64,000 nt of DNA from CAVVGZ01 sp963747965 (GTDB lineage: Bacteria; Chloroflexota; Anaerolineae; Anaerolineales; Anaerolineaceae), in the NCBI GenBank assembly GCA_963747965.1, contig CAVVGZ010000004.1, positions 310,001-374,000 of the forward strand. Reading direction: 5' to 3'. Of this stretch, positions 8,854 to 17,471 are shown piece by piece. Numbering within the stretch: the first letter of the stretch is position 1; each line of letters begins with the position of its first letter. The notes beneath the pieces are model-generated. The model saw only the letters and a program-made list of their open reading frames with translations. It did not search any database and was not told the origin of the DNA. A program made the position numbers and the translations under genes.

Positions 8854-10527
8854 ATGAATGCTACCCGCTACTGGCGAATCCTGATATTTTTTGGACCGCT
8901 GCTGATCAAATTCGGGTTTTGGGACATCCTCCTGCCCTGGCTCGGTCTGCGCCAGCTTTCCATAAATACCCGCCCTCGAAGGTTCTCCAAGGCTGCCCGG
9001 GATTTCAAGAACCTGGCTGTCGATATGGGTGGGGTCATGATCAAGGTAGGTCAGTTTCTCTCCGCCCGCCTGGATGTTCTTCCCAGCCAGGTCACCGACG
9101 AATTGGCCGGGCTTCAGGATGAGGTCAGGCCAGAATCCTACGAGGATATCCGCCAGGTAATAGAAAACGAATTCAACCAGCCCCTTGAGTCGTTGTTTTT
9201 GGATTTCCAGACAGAACCACTGGCTTCCGCCTCAATCGGGCAGGTGCACAGAGCCAGGGTAACCACCGTGAATGAACTTAACCCCGGCCAGGAAATGATC
9301 CTGCCGGTGGTGGTTAAGGTTCAAAGACCGGGCATCCAGGACATAATTGAGACCGACCTGGCAGCATTGGAGGTTGTCACTGGCTGGTTGTCACGTTACC
9401 CGCCAATACGCAAACACGTCAATCTGAAAGCGTTATTGCGGGAGTTCAACCTGACAATCCACCAGGAAATGGATTATCTCAACGAAGGGAAGAACGCCGA
9501 AACCTTCCAGAAAAATTTTAAAGGGCACAGGGAAGTCCTGGTTCCAAAGGTTTACTGGCAGTATACAACCGTGCGCGTACTAACGCTGGAGGATGTCCTG
9601 GCCATAAAAATCACAGATTATCAGGCCATCGAAGAGGCAGGCATTGACCGGGCGGAGGTTGCCAATATCTTGCTGGACACCTATCTCAAACAGGTGTTCG
9701 AAGACCGGTTTTTCCATGCCGACCCGCATCCCGGCAACCTGTTTGTTTTACCGGAACCATCCTTGCAGGCAGGCCCTGGCGGAGCTTTGCCCCGCTGGCA
9801 GCTGGTATTTGTAGATTTCGGCATGGCAGGAACTGTCCCTGACAATATTTACCAGGGTTTACGCGAAATGCTGGTAGCGTTGGGCACCAGGGATGCCGCC
9901 AGGCTCGTGAAAAGTTACCAGCTTCTGGGTGTGCTGCTTCCATCCGCAGACCTGGAACTGCTCGAGCGGGCAGAAGAACACCTGCTGGAACGTTTTTGGG
10001 GGAAATCTGTTCCGGACATCATGAAAATTCGCCACGATGAAATCCGCGAATTTATGAAGGAATTTCGCCAATTAATTTATGATATGCCGTTTCAAATCCC
10101 GGAAAATATGATCCTGCTGGGGCGCAGCCTGGCGATTCTTTCAGGCATCTGTACTGGGTTGAATCCGGAGTTTAATATATGGCCAAGGATTGCCCCATAC
10201 GCCCAGAAGTTGATCGAAGCAGATTCGGGTTGGGAATTCTGGTATAAGGAATTTTCACAAACGGTTGGGACTTTACTGGCGCTTCCAAAGCGGACGGATG
10301 CAATTTACCAGCGCATTGAACAAGGCAGCCTGGTAGTCAAAAATCCGGAACTAAACCAGCAAATGAAGCGCCTCAATCAATCTGTGCGCCAATTGACGGC
10401 CGGATTATTCATGGCCATGTTTTTCCTCGGCGCAGTTCAGCTGTTCCTGGCCGGGTTTAGCCTGTGGAGCTACCTGCTATTTATTGCTGCGGGAGTGTCG
10501 CTTTTGCGGGTAATTTTCGTCAGGTAG
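8854..10527 (+). CDS. ubiB: ABC1/UbiB-family atypical protein kinase-like protein, membrane-anchored
   Basis: UbiB/AarF-like protein of about 557 residues from the ATG at 8854; the frame is open from a TTG at 8812 but a promoter-like -10 lies between, so the ATG is preferred. The family signature KVGQFLSARLDVLP (KxGQ motif), the alanine-rich loop ASASIGQVHRA in place of a P-loop, the VKVQRPG lysine, DPHPGN and DFG (VDFGMAG) are all visible. The C terminus has two hydrophobic helices. Family members support isoprenoid quinone or lipid metabolism and have ATPase activity. No ubiquinone genes are adjacent, so its partner lipid is unknown. Confidence 0.88.
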   Translation: MNATRYWRILIFFGPLLIKFGFWDILLPWLGLRQLSINTRPRRFSKAARDFKNLAVDMGGVMIKVGQFLSARLDVLPSQVTDELAGLQDEVRPESYEDIRQVIENEFNQPLESLFLDFQTEPLASASIGQVHRARVTTVNELNPGQEMILPVVVKVQRPGIQDIIETDLAALEVVTGWLSRYPPIRKHVNLKALLREFNLTIHQEMDYLNEGKNAETFQKNFKGHREVLVPKVYWQYTTVRVLTLEDVLAIKITDYQAIEEAGIDRAEVANILLDTYLKQVFEDRFFHADPHPGNLFVLPEPSLQAGPGGALPRWQLVFVDFGMAGTVPDNIYQGLREMLVALGTRDAARLVKSYQLLGVLLPSADLELLERAEEHLLERFWGKSVPDIMKIRHDEIREFMKEFRQLIYDMPFQIPENMILLGRSLAILSGICTGLNPEFNIWPRIAPYAQKLIEADSGWEFWYKEFSQTVGTLLALPKRTDAIYQRIEQGSLVVKNPELNQQMKRLNQSVRQLTAGLFMAMFFLGAVQLFLAGFSLWSYLLFIAAGVSLLRVIFVR

Positions 10528-10528
10528 A

Positions 10529-10756
10529 TCAGGCATCCTCGCCGGGCTTCTCAATCCGATCGATGGCAGTATCGATCAGGCTGCGCACTGCCAGTAAAAA
10601 TTCCTTGCGGGCTTTGCGTTTTTGTTCAACATATTCAGGGGGAACCAGAGATTCCATGCTTTTTTGAACTGCCTCACGCGCTGCATTGAGATGGTCATGA
10701 GCATCTTTTAAACCTGCATCATCCCACCAGCTTTTTTTCTCACCTTGTTCACTCAT
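10529..10756 (-). CDS. Small charged helical protein of unknown function
   Basis: 75-residue protein starting at MSEQGEKKSWWDD; the frame continues upstream but this ATG has an AAGGAG ribosome site at the right distance. It is rich in Lys, Glu and Arg and predicted by eye to be mostly helical. No motif is recognised. It is convergent with the UbiB gene, whose stop is one base away. Confidence 0.6.
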   Translation of the reverse strand: MSEQGEKKSWWDDAGLKDAHDHLNAAREAVQKSMESLVPPEYVEQKRKARKEFLLAVRSLIDTAIDRIEKPGEDA

Positions 10757-11386
10757 TATTGCTCCTTGGCAAGCTGGGGAGTTATCATCCCGGCTGCCTG
10801 ATGTCATTATAAAAAGTGATCAGCAGTTCGTCAAGCGTCAGGATTTTCCCATAATATTTCTAAAACCATTCTTACTATTCATCTTATAAATCCGTAAATC
10901 GAAACCGAATCCGCTAAGGTATTCGTATAAATCGGGAAGAAGCCACGAAAAGCCTGGCTCCAAAAAATATTATCTACAGCCAGGCTTGGGCAGCAAGCTG
11001 ATGATGGCATCCTTTTTCAGACCCATCCCAGCACAGGGGCCGAGACCTGATGTGTCCCACCTTTCAGGTTGCCTGCTCCAATTCACATATACGTTAAAAG
11101 ATTGTTCAAAATGGATTAAAGCCGCAAGGATAAAGCCCAAAAATTATCATGGAAAGGCTTGCCATCGATTTCTCCGGAGTGGAAAGTTTATTGCTGAATA
11201 CCTGTTTATCCATAGTTTCAATTTACCTGTTTCTTCAAAGAAACTTCGAAGAAACACCAACGAAAATGGAGGTTGGGAATATAATTTCCCAATACAGGAG
11301 AGCGCCAATTGGATCGCCATAAAAAAATTATGTCCCTGCAAAGCGGCGCCTCCATCAAACCAGCATACCCGGAAAGGAAATCAATC
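10757..11386. other. Long leader region upstream of the first RuBisCO-like gene
   Basis: About 630 bases without a supported gene; a long plus frame at 10986-11507 overlaps the RLP start and has no coding character. The region holds two inverted repeats: a 10-base-pair perfect stem at 10950-10959/10978-10987, and GTTTCTTC...GAAGAAAC at 11229-11255. Either could be regulatory. Confidence 0.5.
11229..11255. promoter_or_regulatory. Inverted repeat upstream of RLP1, candidate operator
   Basis: Perfect 8-base arms GTTTCTTC (11229-11236) and GAAGAAAC (11248-11255) flank 11 bases that contain a further GAAAC half-site. It lies 132 bases before the RLP1 start codon. No T tract follows, so it is more likely a protein-binding site than a terminator. 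Confidence 0.35.
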
Positions 11387-12670
11387 ATGGGTAAATACCG
11401 CGAAAATATTTACTGCATCCCCGAAAGCATTAACCGGGAGGAATATGTCATTGCCAAATACCTTGTCCAGAAAGATACCCCCGATTTTCTCCAGTATGCA
11501 GCCTTGATGGCACTGGAGGGGTCAACTGGCAGCTGGATCCAGATGCCGGGAGAAACCCCGGAGCTTGTAGCCAGGCATGGTGCAAAGGTGGTGCATGCAT
11601 TTGAAGTCCCGGATTATGAGTTTAAGAAACCGGATGGGGTGCGTACTTTCGTGGTAGAACTGGCTTTTCCAGTGATAAATTTTGGTCCCCAGATCCCCAT
11701 GCTGCTCAATACAATCATCGGGGTCCTATCCTTCATGGGAACCATCAAACTGGTAGATCTGGAACTACCCGGCAGCTTCCTGGGAAGTTTTCCGGGGCCT
11801 AAGTTTGGCATAGAAAAAATGCGCCAGTATTTGGGTGTTTATAACCGTCCGCTTTGCGGCGGTATTATTAAACCCTGTGTCGGGCTGAAACCCCGGGAAG
11901 CAGCGGAGATTTTTTATAAAATGGCAGTCGCTGGTGTGGATCTGATAAAAGACGATGAAAAGATGGCCAACACATCCTATTCATCGGTTTCTGACCGTGT
12001 CAAGGCCTGTATGACGGCAGCCGCACGTGCCTATGAGCAAACCGGCAAAAAGGTTTATTACGCTGCTAATATCAATGACACTCCAGACAGGATGCTCGAT
12101 AATGCCCGGGCGGTTCGGGATGCCGGGGGCAACCTGCTCATGCTCAGCCCATTGACCTGCGGATATGCCAGCCTGCAGAAGATTGCCGAATCAGCGGATG
12201 TGCAGCTGCCCATTATGGCCCATCCGGATTTTGTCGGGGCGGTCTCCAAATCGGAGAGCCTGGGAATGAGTTCGCATATTTCCCTCGGAAAAATACCGCG
12301 CATATGCGGGGTGGATATATCGGATTTTGCCACGCCGTACGGTTCTGCACCAAACACCAGGGAGAAATTCCTGTCCATTCATCATGCGCTTCATTCACCC
12401 ATGGAAAAATTCCCTGCGGTTTGGAGCCAGGTAGGGGGAGCGATGAATCCCGGACAGGTCCAGGCTGTCATGGATGACCTGGGAAATGACATTATCCTGG
12501 CAGCCGGAGGGGGAGTCCACGCCCACCCCATGGGAACAACTGCCGGGGCCAAAGCGCTATTACAGGCAGTGGAAGCGGTATCCAGCGGAAGGAATTTGCG
12601 GGACGCCGCTGAAGAGTTTGTTGAATTAAAGACAGCCCTGGACCTGTGGGGTATTATCGGGGAAAAATAG
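11387..12670 (+). CDS. RuBisCO-like protein 1 (form IV-type)
   Basis: 427-residue RuBisCO large-subunit homologue; the ATG at 11387 has a GGAAAGGAAA ribosome site. Of the RuBisCO active site it keeps the lysine of IIKP (162) and the whole carbamylation/metal triad in IKDDEK (Lys188, Asp190, Glu191). The second lysine of the KPK motif is cysteine (KPCVG), and the loop-6 lysine has no counterpart by eye. It should therefore bind Mg2+ and enolise a substrate but not fix CO2. RLPs of known function act as enolases, isomerases, transcarboxylases or as decarboxylases of 3-oxo-acid phosphates in apiose degradation. The neighbouring dehydrogenases and PTS suggest a sugar- or acid-phosphate substrate. 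It is transcribed alone, convergent with the PTS-side dehydrogenase, and ends at a shared terminator. Confidence 0.85.
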   Translation: MGKYRENIYCIPESINREEYVIAKYLVQKDTPDFLQYAALMALEGSTGSWIQMPGETPELVARHGAKVVHAFEVPDYEFKKPDGVRTFVVELAFPVINFGPQIPMLLNTIIGVLSFMGTIKLVDLELPGSFLGSFPGPKFGIEKMRQYLGVYNRPLCGGIIKPCVGLKPREAAEIFYKMAVAGVDLIKDDEKMANTSYSSVSDRVKACMTAAARAYEQTGKKVYYAANINDTPDRMLDNARAVRDAGGNLLMLSPLTCGYASLQKIAESADVQLPIMAHPDFVGAVSKSESLGMSSHISLGKIPRICGVDISDFATPYGSAPNTREKFLSIHHALHSPMEKFPAVWSQVGGAMNPGQVQAVMDDLGNDIILAAGGGVHAHPMGTTAGAKALLQAVEAVSSGRNLRDAAEEFVELKTALDLWGIIGEK

Positions 12671-12728
12671 ACCCGCTTTACAAGATATTGAAAATGGATT
12701 AATCAAAAAATCGCCGGCAAATAGTCAA

Positions 12729-12757
12729 AGATCCGCCAAATTAGCTTTGGCGGATCT
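12729..12757. terminator. Bidirectional terminator between RLP1 and dehydrogenase 1
   Basis: Perfect 12-base-pair stem AGATCCGCCAAA / TTTGGCGGATCT around a five-base loop, between two convergent genes. Confidence 0.75.
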
Positions 12758-12790
12758 GAATTTTCATAACCGGAATACACCTTTGGATAC

Positions 12791-13810
12791 TCAGGGGTGG
12801 ATGATTATTTTCAGCTGCCTGTCATCCAGCCTGGCCACCGTATCCAGCATATTCTCCAGGTTTGAATAACCTGTAATCATTCTATCGACATTAATTTTCC
12901 CGGATTCAATCCAACGCATTGCCACTTCGATATCTTCCAACACCGAAGAGTAGCTGCCAACCATGCGTATTTCACGACGGAAGAAATCAAAGTAATTCAG
13001 TTTTAGCTCCAATTCTTTTATCGGGGGAGCGAAAACCACCAGTGTCCCCCCGTCGCGGATATAACCCATGGCGTCATCCAGGATTTGCTGGGTCAGGAAA
13101 GTCAGGAAGACCACATCCACACCCTGGCCGTCTGTAGCCTGGTGGATGCTTTCCACGGCATTAACATTTCCTGTATTAAAAACTTTGGTTGCACCAAATT
13201 CCCTGGCAAGCCCAAGGCGGTGCTCCGAGATATCCAGGATAAATGATTCTACATTCATCTGGCTCAGCAGCTGCACAAAAAGCATTCCCATAATGCCTGT
13301 TCCCACTACTGCGGCGCGTTCGAATGGTCCAATCCGGCTGAGGGTTACTGCCCGCATCACGCAGCCCAGTGGATCAATGAAGGTAGCCTGTGGAAAGGTG
13401 ACGGATTCCGGAATTTTTAAGATGCTGTGGGCAATATGATCGGGCAGGACGGAAACATACTCCGCATAGCCGCCCGGCTCAACCCGTGTTTCTTTAAAAT
13501 GCCTGCACATTGCCGGGCTGCCCTTGCGGCAGTAAATGCAGTGCATGCAGGGAACGTGCACATGCCCGACTGCCACACGGTCACCAACTTTTAACTGGGT
13601 TACCACAGCATCCATTTCAACCACCGTACCGGCAATTTCATGCCCGATGACCCGGTTTTCAGTCGAGGTTGTATGGCGGATGCGGTTAATATCGCTGCCG
13701 CACAGACCGGTGCTGTCAACTTTTATTATCAATCCCCCGGGAGGCAACACCGGCCTGGGAATGTCTCTTACCTCGATATCCATTCTCCCCTTTAAAAATG
13801 CTGCCTTCAT
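12791..13810 (-). CDS. Zinc-dependent medium-chain alcohol/polyol dehydrogenase 1
   Basis: 339-residue MDR-family dehydrogenase, NAD(P)-dependent, of the sorbitol/threonine/galactitol-1-phosphate dehydrogenase group. Visible features: catalytic zinc site at CGSD and GHE, the structural zinc cysteines in CMHCIYCRKGSPAMC, and the nucleotide-binding glycines VVGTGIMG. GGAGGT lies before the ATG. It is downstream of the PTS genes on the same strand but an inverted repeat at 13891-13921 separates it from IIC, so it may have its own promoter. By context it would oxidise a PTS-imported polyol phosphate or a derived acid; the substrate is not identifiable. Confidence 0.85.
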   Translation of the reverse strand: MKAAFLKGRMDIEVRDIPRPVLPPGGLIIKVDSTGLCGSDINRIRHTTSTENRVIGHEIAGTVVEMDAVVTQLKVGDRVAVGHVHVPCMHCIYCRKGSPAMCRHFKETRVEPGGYAEYVSVLPDHIAHSILKIPESVTFPQATFIDPLGCVMRAVTLSRIGPFERAAVVGTGIMGMLFVQLLSQMNVESFILDISEHRLGLAREFGATKVFNTGNVNAVESIHQATDGQGVDVVFLTFLTQQILDDAMGYIRDGGTLVVFAPPIKELELKLNYFDFFRREIRMVGSYSSVLEDIEVAMRWIESGKINVDRMITGYSNLENMLDTVARLDDRQLKIIIHP

Positions 13811-13890
13811 GGTAGTTACCTCCGAAAATTATTAGCTTTGTAATTACGCCCTATTATAAACATTTTGGCAATTATTATCAGCATAAATAT

Positions 13891-13921
13891 GACCAGGGTT
13901 CCCATTGCGAGAACCCTGGTC
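13891..13921 (-). terminator. Hairpin between PTS IIC and dehydrogenase 1
   Basis: Perfect 11-base-pair stem GACCAGGGTTC / GAACCCTGGTC with a nine-base loop, 60 bases past the IIC stop on the minus strand. The following U tract is weak, so it may attenuate rather than end transcription. Confidence 0.55.
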
Positions 13922-13979
13922 ATGTTCTAATTATTTATACCTGCCGGTCAGGAAAAGACCGCTGGGTGATTCGCGGAAA

Positions 13980-15350
13980 TTACTTGCCCAATGCGATGGC
14001 AGCTTCTTTCTCGCGTTCGATCATCATGTTGCGCCACAGGTAAATACATCCGCCCATGACTACCAATACAATGATGCCGGTGAGAATCGCCCTGCCGGAG
14101 AACATCTCGGCCAGGGAAAGCATGACCCAGTTCATGTAGGACATGCCCAGCCAGGTGTAGGTTTCGAAGCCTTCAGGGGGCTGGAATGTACCGGTAACCT
14201 GGGAAAGCTTGGTGATGGCTTCTGCAAATATAGTGGCGGTGTAGAAGCGGGTGATGCTGATTATCACTGCATAAATCCAGGTTTTTACCAGGTCATTTTT
14301 CGCCAGGATTACGGTACCGATGGTGGACTCGATCAGCAGGATGCTGCCGAAGGGAAGGACCTCGTTACCGGGCAGGATTACGGCAAACAGGAGCAGGACA
14401 GGGATGAGCAGGATGGCTGCAGTCCACAGCGAGGGCAAACCAGCCAGGATAGGCCAGTCCAGACCGATGTGGAATTCACGGCCGCTGCCAGAAAAGCGGG
14501 ATTTCATGAAATCGCCAGCCGCTTCTGAGATGGGTGCCAGGGCTTCCATGAAGAGGGCAGCCACTTTGGGCATCAGGGTGAGGCCGGTGGCGGCGATAAA
14601 TGCGGTGGCAAACATTTGTGGAAGAGGCAATCTTCCGAGCAGGGCTATTCCAAAACCGAGGATGAAGCCAATGACATGGTTCTCGCCGAAGATACCGATT
14701 TTATCGCGCAGCCCCTGTGGATCAGTTTGCAGTTTCTCGAAGAATGGGATGCGGTCAAACAGCCATGCAATCGGAGCGAGCAAAATGTTGTCAAACAGGA
14801 TCAGGTGCGGGCAGGAAACACCCGGAATACCGGTTAAGTACTGAACCTGGTTGTGGGTGTAGTCGGCTGATTTCAACTCGAGGACAATCCAGACACCGGC
14901 TAAAGCCCAGGCAGCAACAACATTTCCGGTCATATCGGAAACGAGGGCAGCCATAAAGATTTTGCCCCAAACATTCCACATATCAACATTTAAACAGTTG
15001 GTCCAGCCAAGCGCCAGCATGGCGATGTTGATTGCAATCTGTACCGGGAACATGAGCACTGCATATTGCCAGGCCCAGGTGATTGCCGCCCCCGCCGTCC
15101 AGCCAATGTCCAGGGAGGTCAGGGATATGCCGGTATTTTCAATCATCGCCTGACCGGCAGGAGCAATCCCACCGACCATGTAGCCAATGACGAGACCAAC
15201 ACCAGAGAAGGCCACACCGAGGGTAATGGCGGCAGACGCAGCTCGCCCTACACCGGCACCGACGATAAGACCCAGGAGGAAGATAATAAAGCCTACAACT
15301 ACGGCTGCTCCCAGGCCAAGGAAAACTTCAATAAAGGCTTGAATATTCAT
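13980..15350 (-). CDS. PTS transporter IIC component, galactitol type
   Basis: 456-residue polytopic inner-membrane permease matching the Gat-family EIIC in length and hydrophobic pattern, with around ten membrane segments and conserved-looking loops such as PHLILFDNIL and GREFHIGLDWP. It imports a sugar or polyol while IIB phosphorylates it. A perfect AAGGAG ribosome site precedes the ATG. It is the third PTS gene, after IIA and IIB, in the minus-strand operon led by RLP2. Gat-type IIC proteins have been tied to galactitol and to rarer pentitols and branched sugars, so the family does not fix the substrate. Confidence 0.88.
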   Translation of the reverse strand: MNIQAFIEVFLGLGAAVVVGFIIFLLGLIVGAGVGRAASAAITLGVAFSGVGLVIGYMVGGIAPAGQAMIENTGISLTSLDIGWTAGAAITWAWQYAVLMFPVQIAINIAMLALGWTNCLNVDMWNVWGKIFMAALVSDMTGNVVAAWALAGVWIVLELKSADYTHNQVQYLTGIPGVSCPHLILFDNILLAPIAWLFDRIPFFEKLQTDPQGLRDKIGIFGENHVIGFILGFGIALLGRLPLPQMFATAFIAATGLTLMPKVAALFMEALAPISEAAGDFMKSRFSGSGREFHIGLDWPILAGLPSLWTAAILLIPVLLLFAVILPGNEVLPFGSILLIESTIGTVILAKNDLVKTWIYAVIISITRFYTATIFAEAITKLSQVTGTFQPPEGFETYTWLGMSYMNWVMLSLAEMFSGRAILTGIIVLVVMGGCIYLWRNMMIEREKEAAIALGK

Positions 15351-15426
15351 GTATAACTCTCCTTAAAGATAATCGAATAAGGGTTCAGGCTGCCCAGATT
15401 TGGAACAACCTGTTTAATGAATGATG

Positions 15427-15726
15427 CTATTCTGCTTTTAGTAACTTTTCAATCTCATCCATGACTGGATCCAAACCGAAGCCCGTCAGGAATGGCACCC
15501 CGTTCACTCTCGGGACCCCATAATCAGTTGGGTCATTGGGGGCGATATGGACCAGGATATCACATTGCTTCGCTATGGATTTGAGCTGGCGGAAATTTAC
15601 CACCTTTACTTCAGCAAGATTGTGCAAATTGCGTTCTTTTAGTTTGTTGCGCAACTTGTAAGCGGCTGTTTCTGAAGAAGCAACACCCGAACCGCAGGCA
15701 ACGAAGATCACTTTTTTGCGTGGCAA
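15427..15726 (-). CDS. PTS IIB component, galactitol/lactose type
   Basis: 99-residue cytoplasmic phosphocarrier. The phosphorylated residue is Cys11 in VACGSGVASSE, the P-loop-like motif of GatB-type IIB proteins. The start is a TTG codon: a very strong AAAGGAGGT ribosome site sits eight bases before it and no ATG fits. It lies between IIA and IIC with short gaps, and passes phosphate from IIA to the substrate in IIC. Confidence 0.88.
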   Translation of the reverse strand: MPRKKVIFVACGSGVASSETAAYKLRNKLKERNLHNLAEVKVVNFRQLKSIAKQCDILVHIAPNDPTDYGVPRVNGVPFLTGFGLDPVMDEIEKLLKAE

Positions 15727-15793
15727 GTTATACTACCTCCTTTCATTACAAGACTGCTTTACGAAAACTGGGGGTGAATGAATTAAATTTTGT

Positions 15794-16297
15794 CTATAGA
15801 TCCTCCTTTGCCAACTCCTCCTGAAGGAGTTCATAACAGGCTTGTGCATCAGGTACATTTCTCAACTTTTTGAGAAAACCCTCGGTCTGGAAGCGGGTAA
15901 CCAACCTCTGCAACCAGATAACCTGATCTTCCGGTTTAATGATCGATAAAAGGAAAATAATTTCTGGATAAACATATTTATCCAGGGTTGCCATCTCAAA
16001 AAATTCAACTGGTTCGTCCAGGATGGCAACTGCCAGTCCCGGTTTAATGCAGTGGATAATATCGGTATGAGGGATGGCCACATGCACATCCAGGGTAGGC
16101 AGTCCTGTAGGAAATGACTTTTCCCTGGTCAGGACAGCGTCCGCATAGGTATCTTTGACATAACCTCTTTCCAGGTAAAGATCAGCCAGCTTTCGGACAA
16201 CTTCTTCCTTATTTTTTGCCTTAAGTCCGACGATAATTAATTCTGGATTTAAAAAGACCTTTAGCTCTTCTTTGAGATCAGTCTTGCTTTCTTTCAT
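15794..16297 (-). CDS. PTS IIA component (fructose/mannitol/galactitol type)
   Basis: 167-residue IIA domain protein. The phosphorylated histidine is His77 in HVAIPHTD, the family active-site motif. It accepts phosphate from HPr and gives it to the IIB cysteine. GGGAGGAAC precedes the ATG. No EI or HPr gene is present in this window. A minus-strand TATAAT at 16343-16348 in the gap to the dehydrogenase gene could add a second promoter, but there is no clear -35. Confidence 0.88.
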   Translation of the reverse strand: MKESKTDLKEELKVFLNPELIIVGLKAKNKEEVVRKLADLYLERGYVKDTYADAVLTREKSFPTGLPTLDVHVAIPHTDIIHCIKPGLAVAILDEPVEFFEMATLDKYVYPEIIFLLSIIKPEDQVIWLQRLVTRFQTEGFLKKLRNVPDAQACYELLQEELAKEDL

Positions 16298-16395
16298 TCC
16301 GTTCCTCCCAAAGCCGTTTATTAATTATCTGTTAATAATGTCATTATATATTAAAACCAGAATGAAGAATTCGTTGCTCAAATGAAGGTATTTGG

Positions 16396-17463
16396 TTATT
16401 CACCTGGGCAAACCAGTACTTTTAATCCCTTTTTGGATTGAGCCATTTCAAACGCCTTATCAATTTCCCTTAATGGGAATGTGTGGGATACCAGGCCTGA
16501 AAGATCTACCTGCCGGTTGCCAATTAATGCCATGGCGGTGCGAAAATCATCGATGGTCTGACCGGTCGTGCCGGTGACATTGATTTCTTTATAATGGATG
16601 ATATTGGAATTGATCGGCGTGATCTCACTTCCTTTGGGCAGCGTTCCAAAGAAATTGATTCGGCCAAAATAGTTCAGGGATTCAATTGCCTGGGCCTGCG
16701 CTTCACCAGAAGCGGCGGCTATGATGGCAACGTCAACCCCGACTCCGCCGGTATATTCCCTGACAGCCTCCACCAGGTTTTTTTCATGGGAATTGAATGT
16801 GTAATCTGCCCCGCTCTCCTCGGCCAATTTTAATCGTTCTGGACTGTGCCCGCTGACTATGATCTTTCCAACTCCCAGCACACGCATCAATTTCACAAAC
16901 ATAATGCCTATGGCACCGGGACCAACGATTAGCACACTCTCGGTTGGTTTGGGCTCCGCTCTGCGTGCTGCCTGTACAACGCAGGAGAAAGGTTCCGTTA
17001 ATGCAGCCTCTTCATAACTAATTCCTTGCGGAATCTCACTGACATTTCCCTGGACAATTGTATCCTGGGGCACAAGCATATATTCCTGGAAACCGCCATC
17101 AATATCCACCCCAAAACTGTAGCTGTCCGGGCAGAGCTGTGTGAAACCCCGTACACACATATTGCAGTGTCCGCAGCCCATATTGGGGGCGATTGCCACC
17201 CGCATCCCGGCTTTGGGCCAGCTCAATCCAGGATTTACCTCAATAACCTCGCCGGAAAGTTCGTGCCCGAGGACAACATGTGCCCCGGGTTTTAACCGTT
17301 TATGCCCCGTCCTTAATATGCGCATGTCCGTACCGCAAATACCGCACGCTTTAACTTTTACCAGCATGCCGTCTTTTGCAGTGAGTCCCGGAATATCCCG
17401 CTCAACAAGCTGCTGCTTCTTCTCACTTTCACTAAAAACAGATGCTAACATCTTTCCCTGCAT
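16396..17463 (-). CDS. Zinc-dependent medium-chain alcohol/polyol dehydrogenase 2
   Basis: 355-residue MDR dehydrogenase related to galactitol-1-phosphate and threonine dehydrogenases. Catalytic zinc site CGICGTD and GHE; structural zinc cysteines CGHCNMCVRGFTQLC; cofactor motif IVGPGAIG. It starts eight bases after the RLP2 stop codon, with its ribosome site inside the end of RLP2, so the two are translationally linked. This close link makes the dehydrogenase product a likely precursor of the RLP2 substrate. It is clearly different from dehydrogenase 1, suggesting two separate oxidation steps. Confidence 0.85.
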   Translation of the reverse strand: MQGKMLASVFSESEKKQQLVERDIPGLTAKDGMLVKVKACGICGTDMRILRTGHKRLKPGAHVVLGHELSGEVIEVNPGLSWPKAGMRVAIAPNMGCGHCNMCVRGFTQLCPDSYSFGVDIDGGFQEYMLVPQDTIVQGNVSEIPQGISYEEAALTEPFSCVVQAARRAEPKPTESVLIVGPGAIGIMFVKLMRVLGVGKIIVSGHSPERLKLAEESGADYTFNSHEKNLVEAVREYTGGVGVDVAIIAAASGEAQAQAIESLNYFGRINFFGTLPKGSEITPINSNIIHYKEINVTGTTGQTIDDFRTAMALIGNRQVDLSGLVSHTFPLREIDKAFEMAQSKKGLKVLVCPGE

Positions 17464-17471
17464 GGTGGCTG

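Noticed and set aside
10986..11507. 173-codon open frame upstream of and overlapping RLP1
   Set aside because: Mixed composition, no ribosome site, no family pattern, and its second half is an alternative frame of RLP1.
12791..17463. Assignment of the PTS operon to galactitol itself
   Set aside because: Gat-type IIC does not fix the substrate, and canonical galactitol pathways do not use RuBisCO-like proteins.
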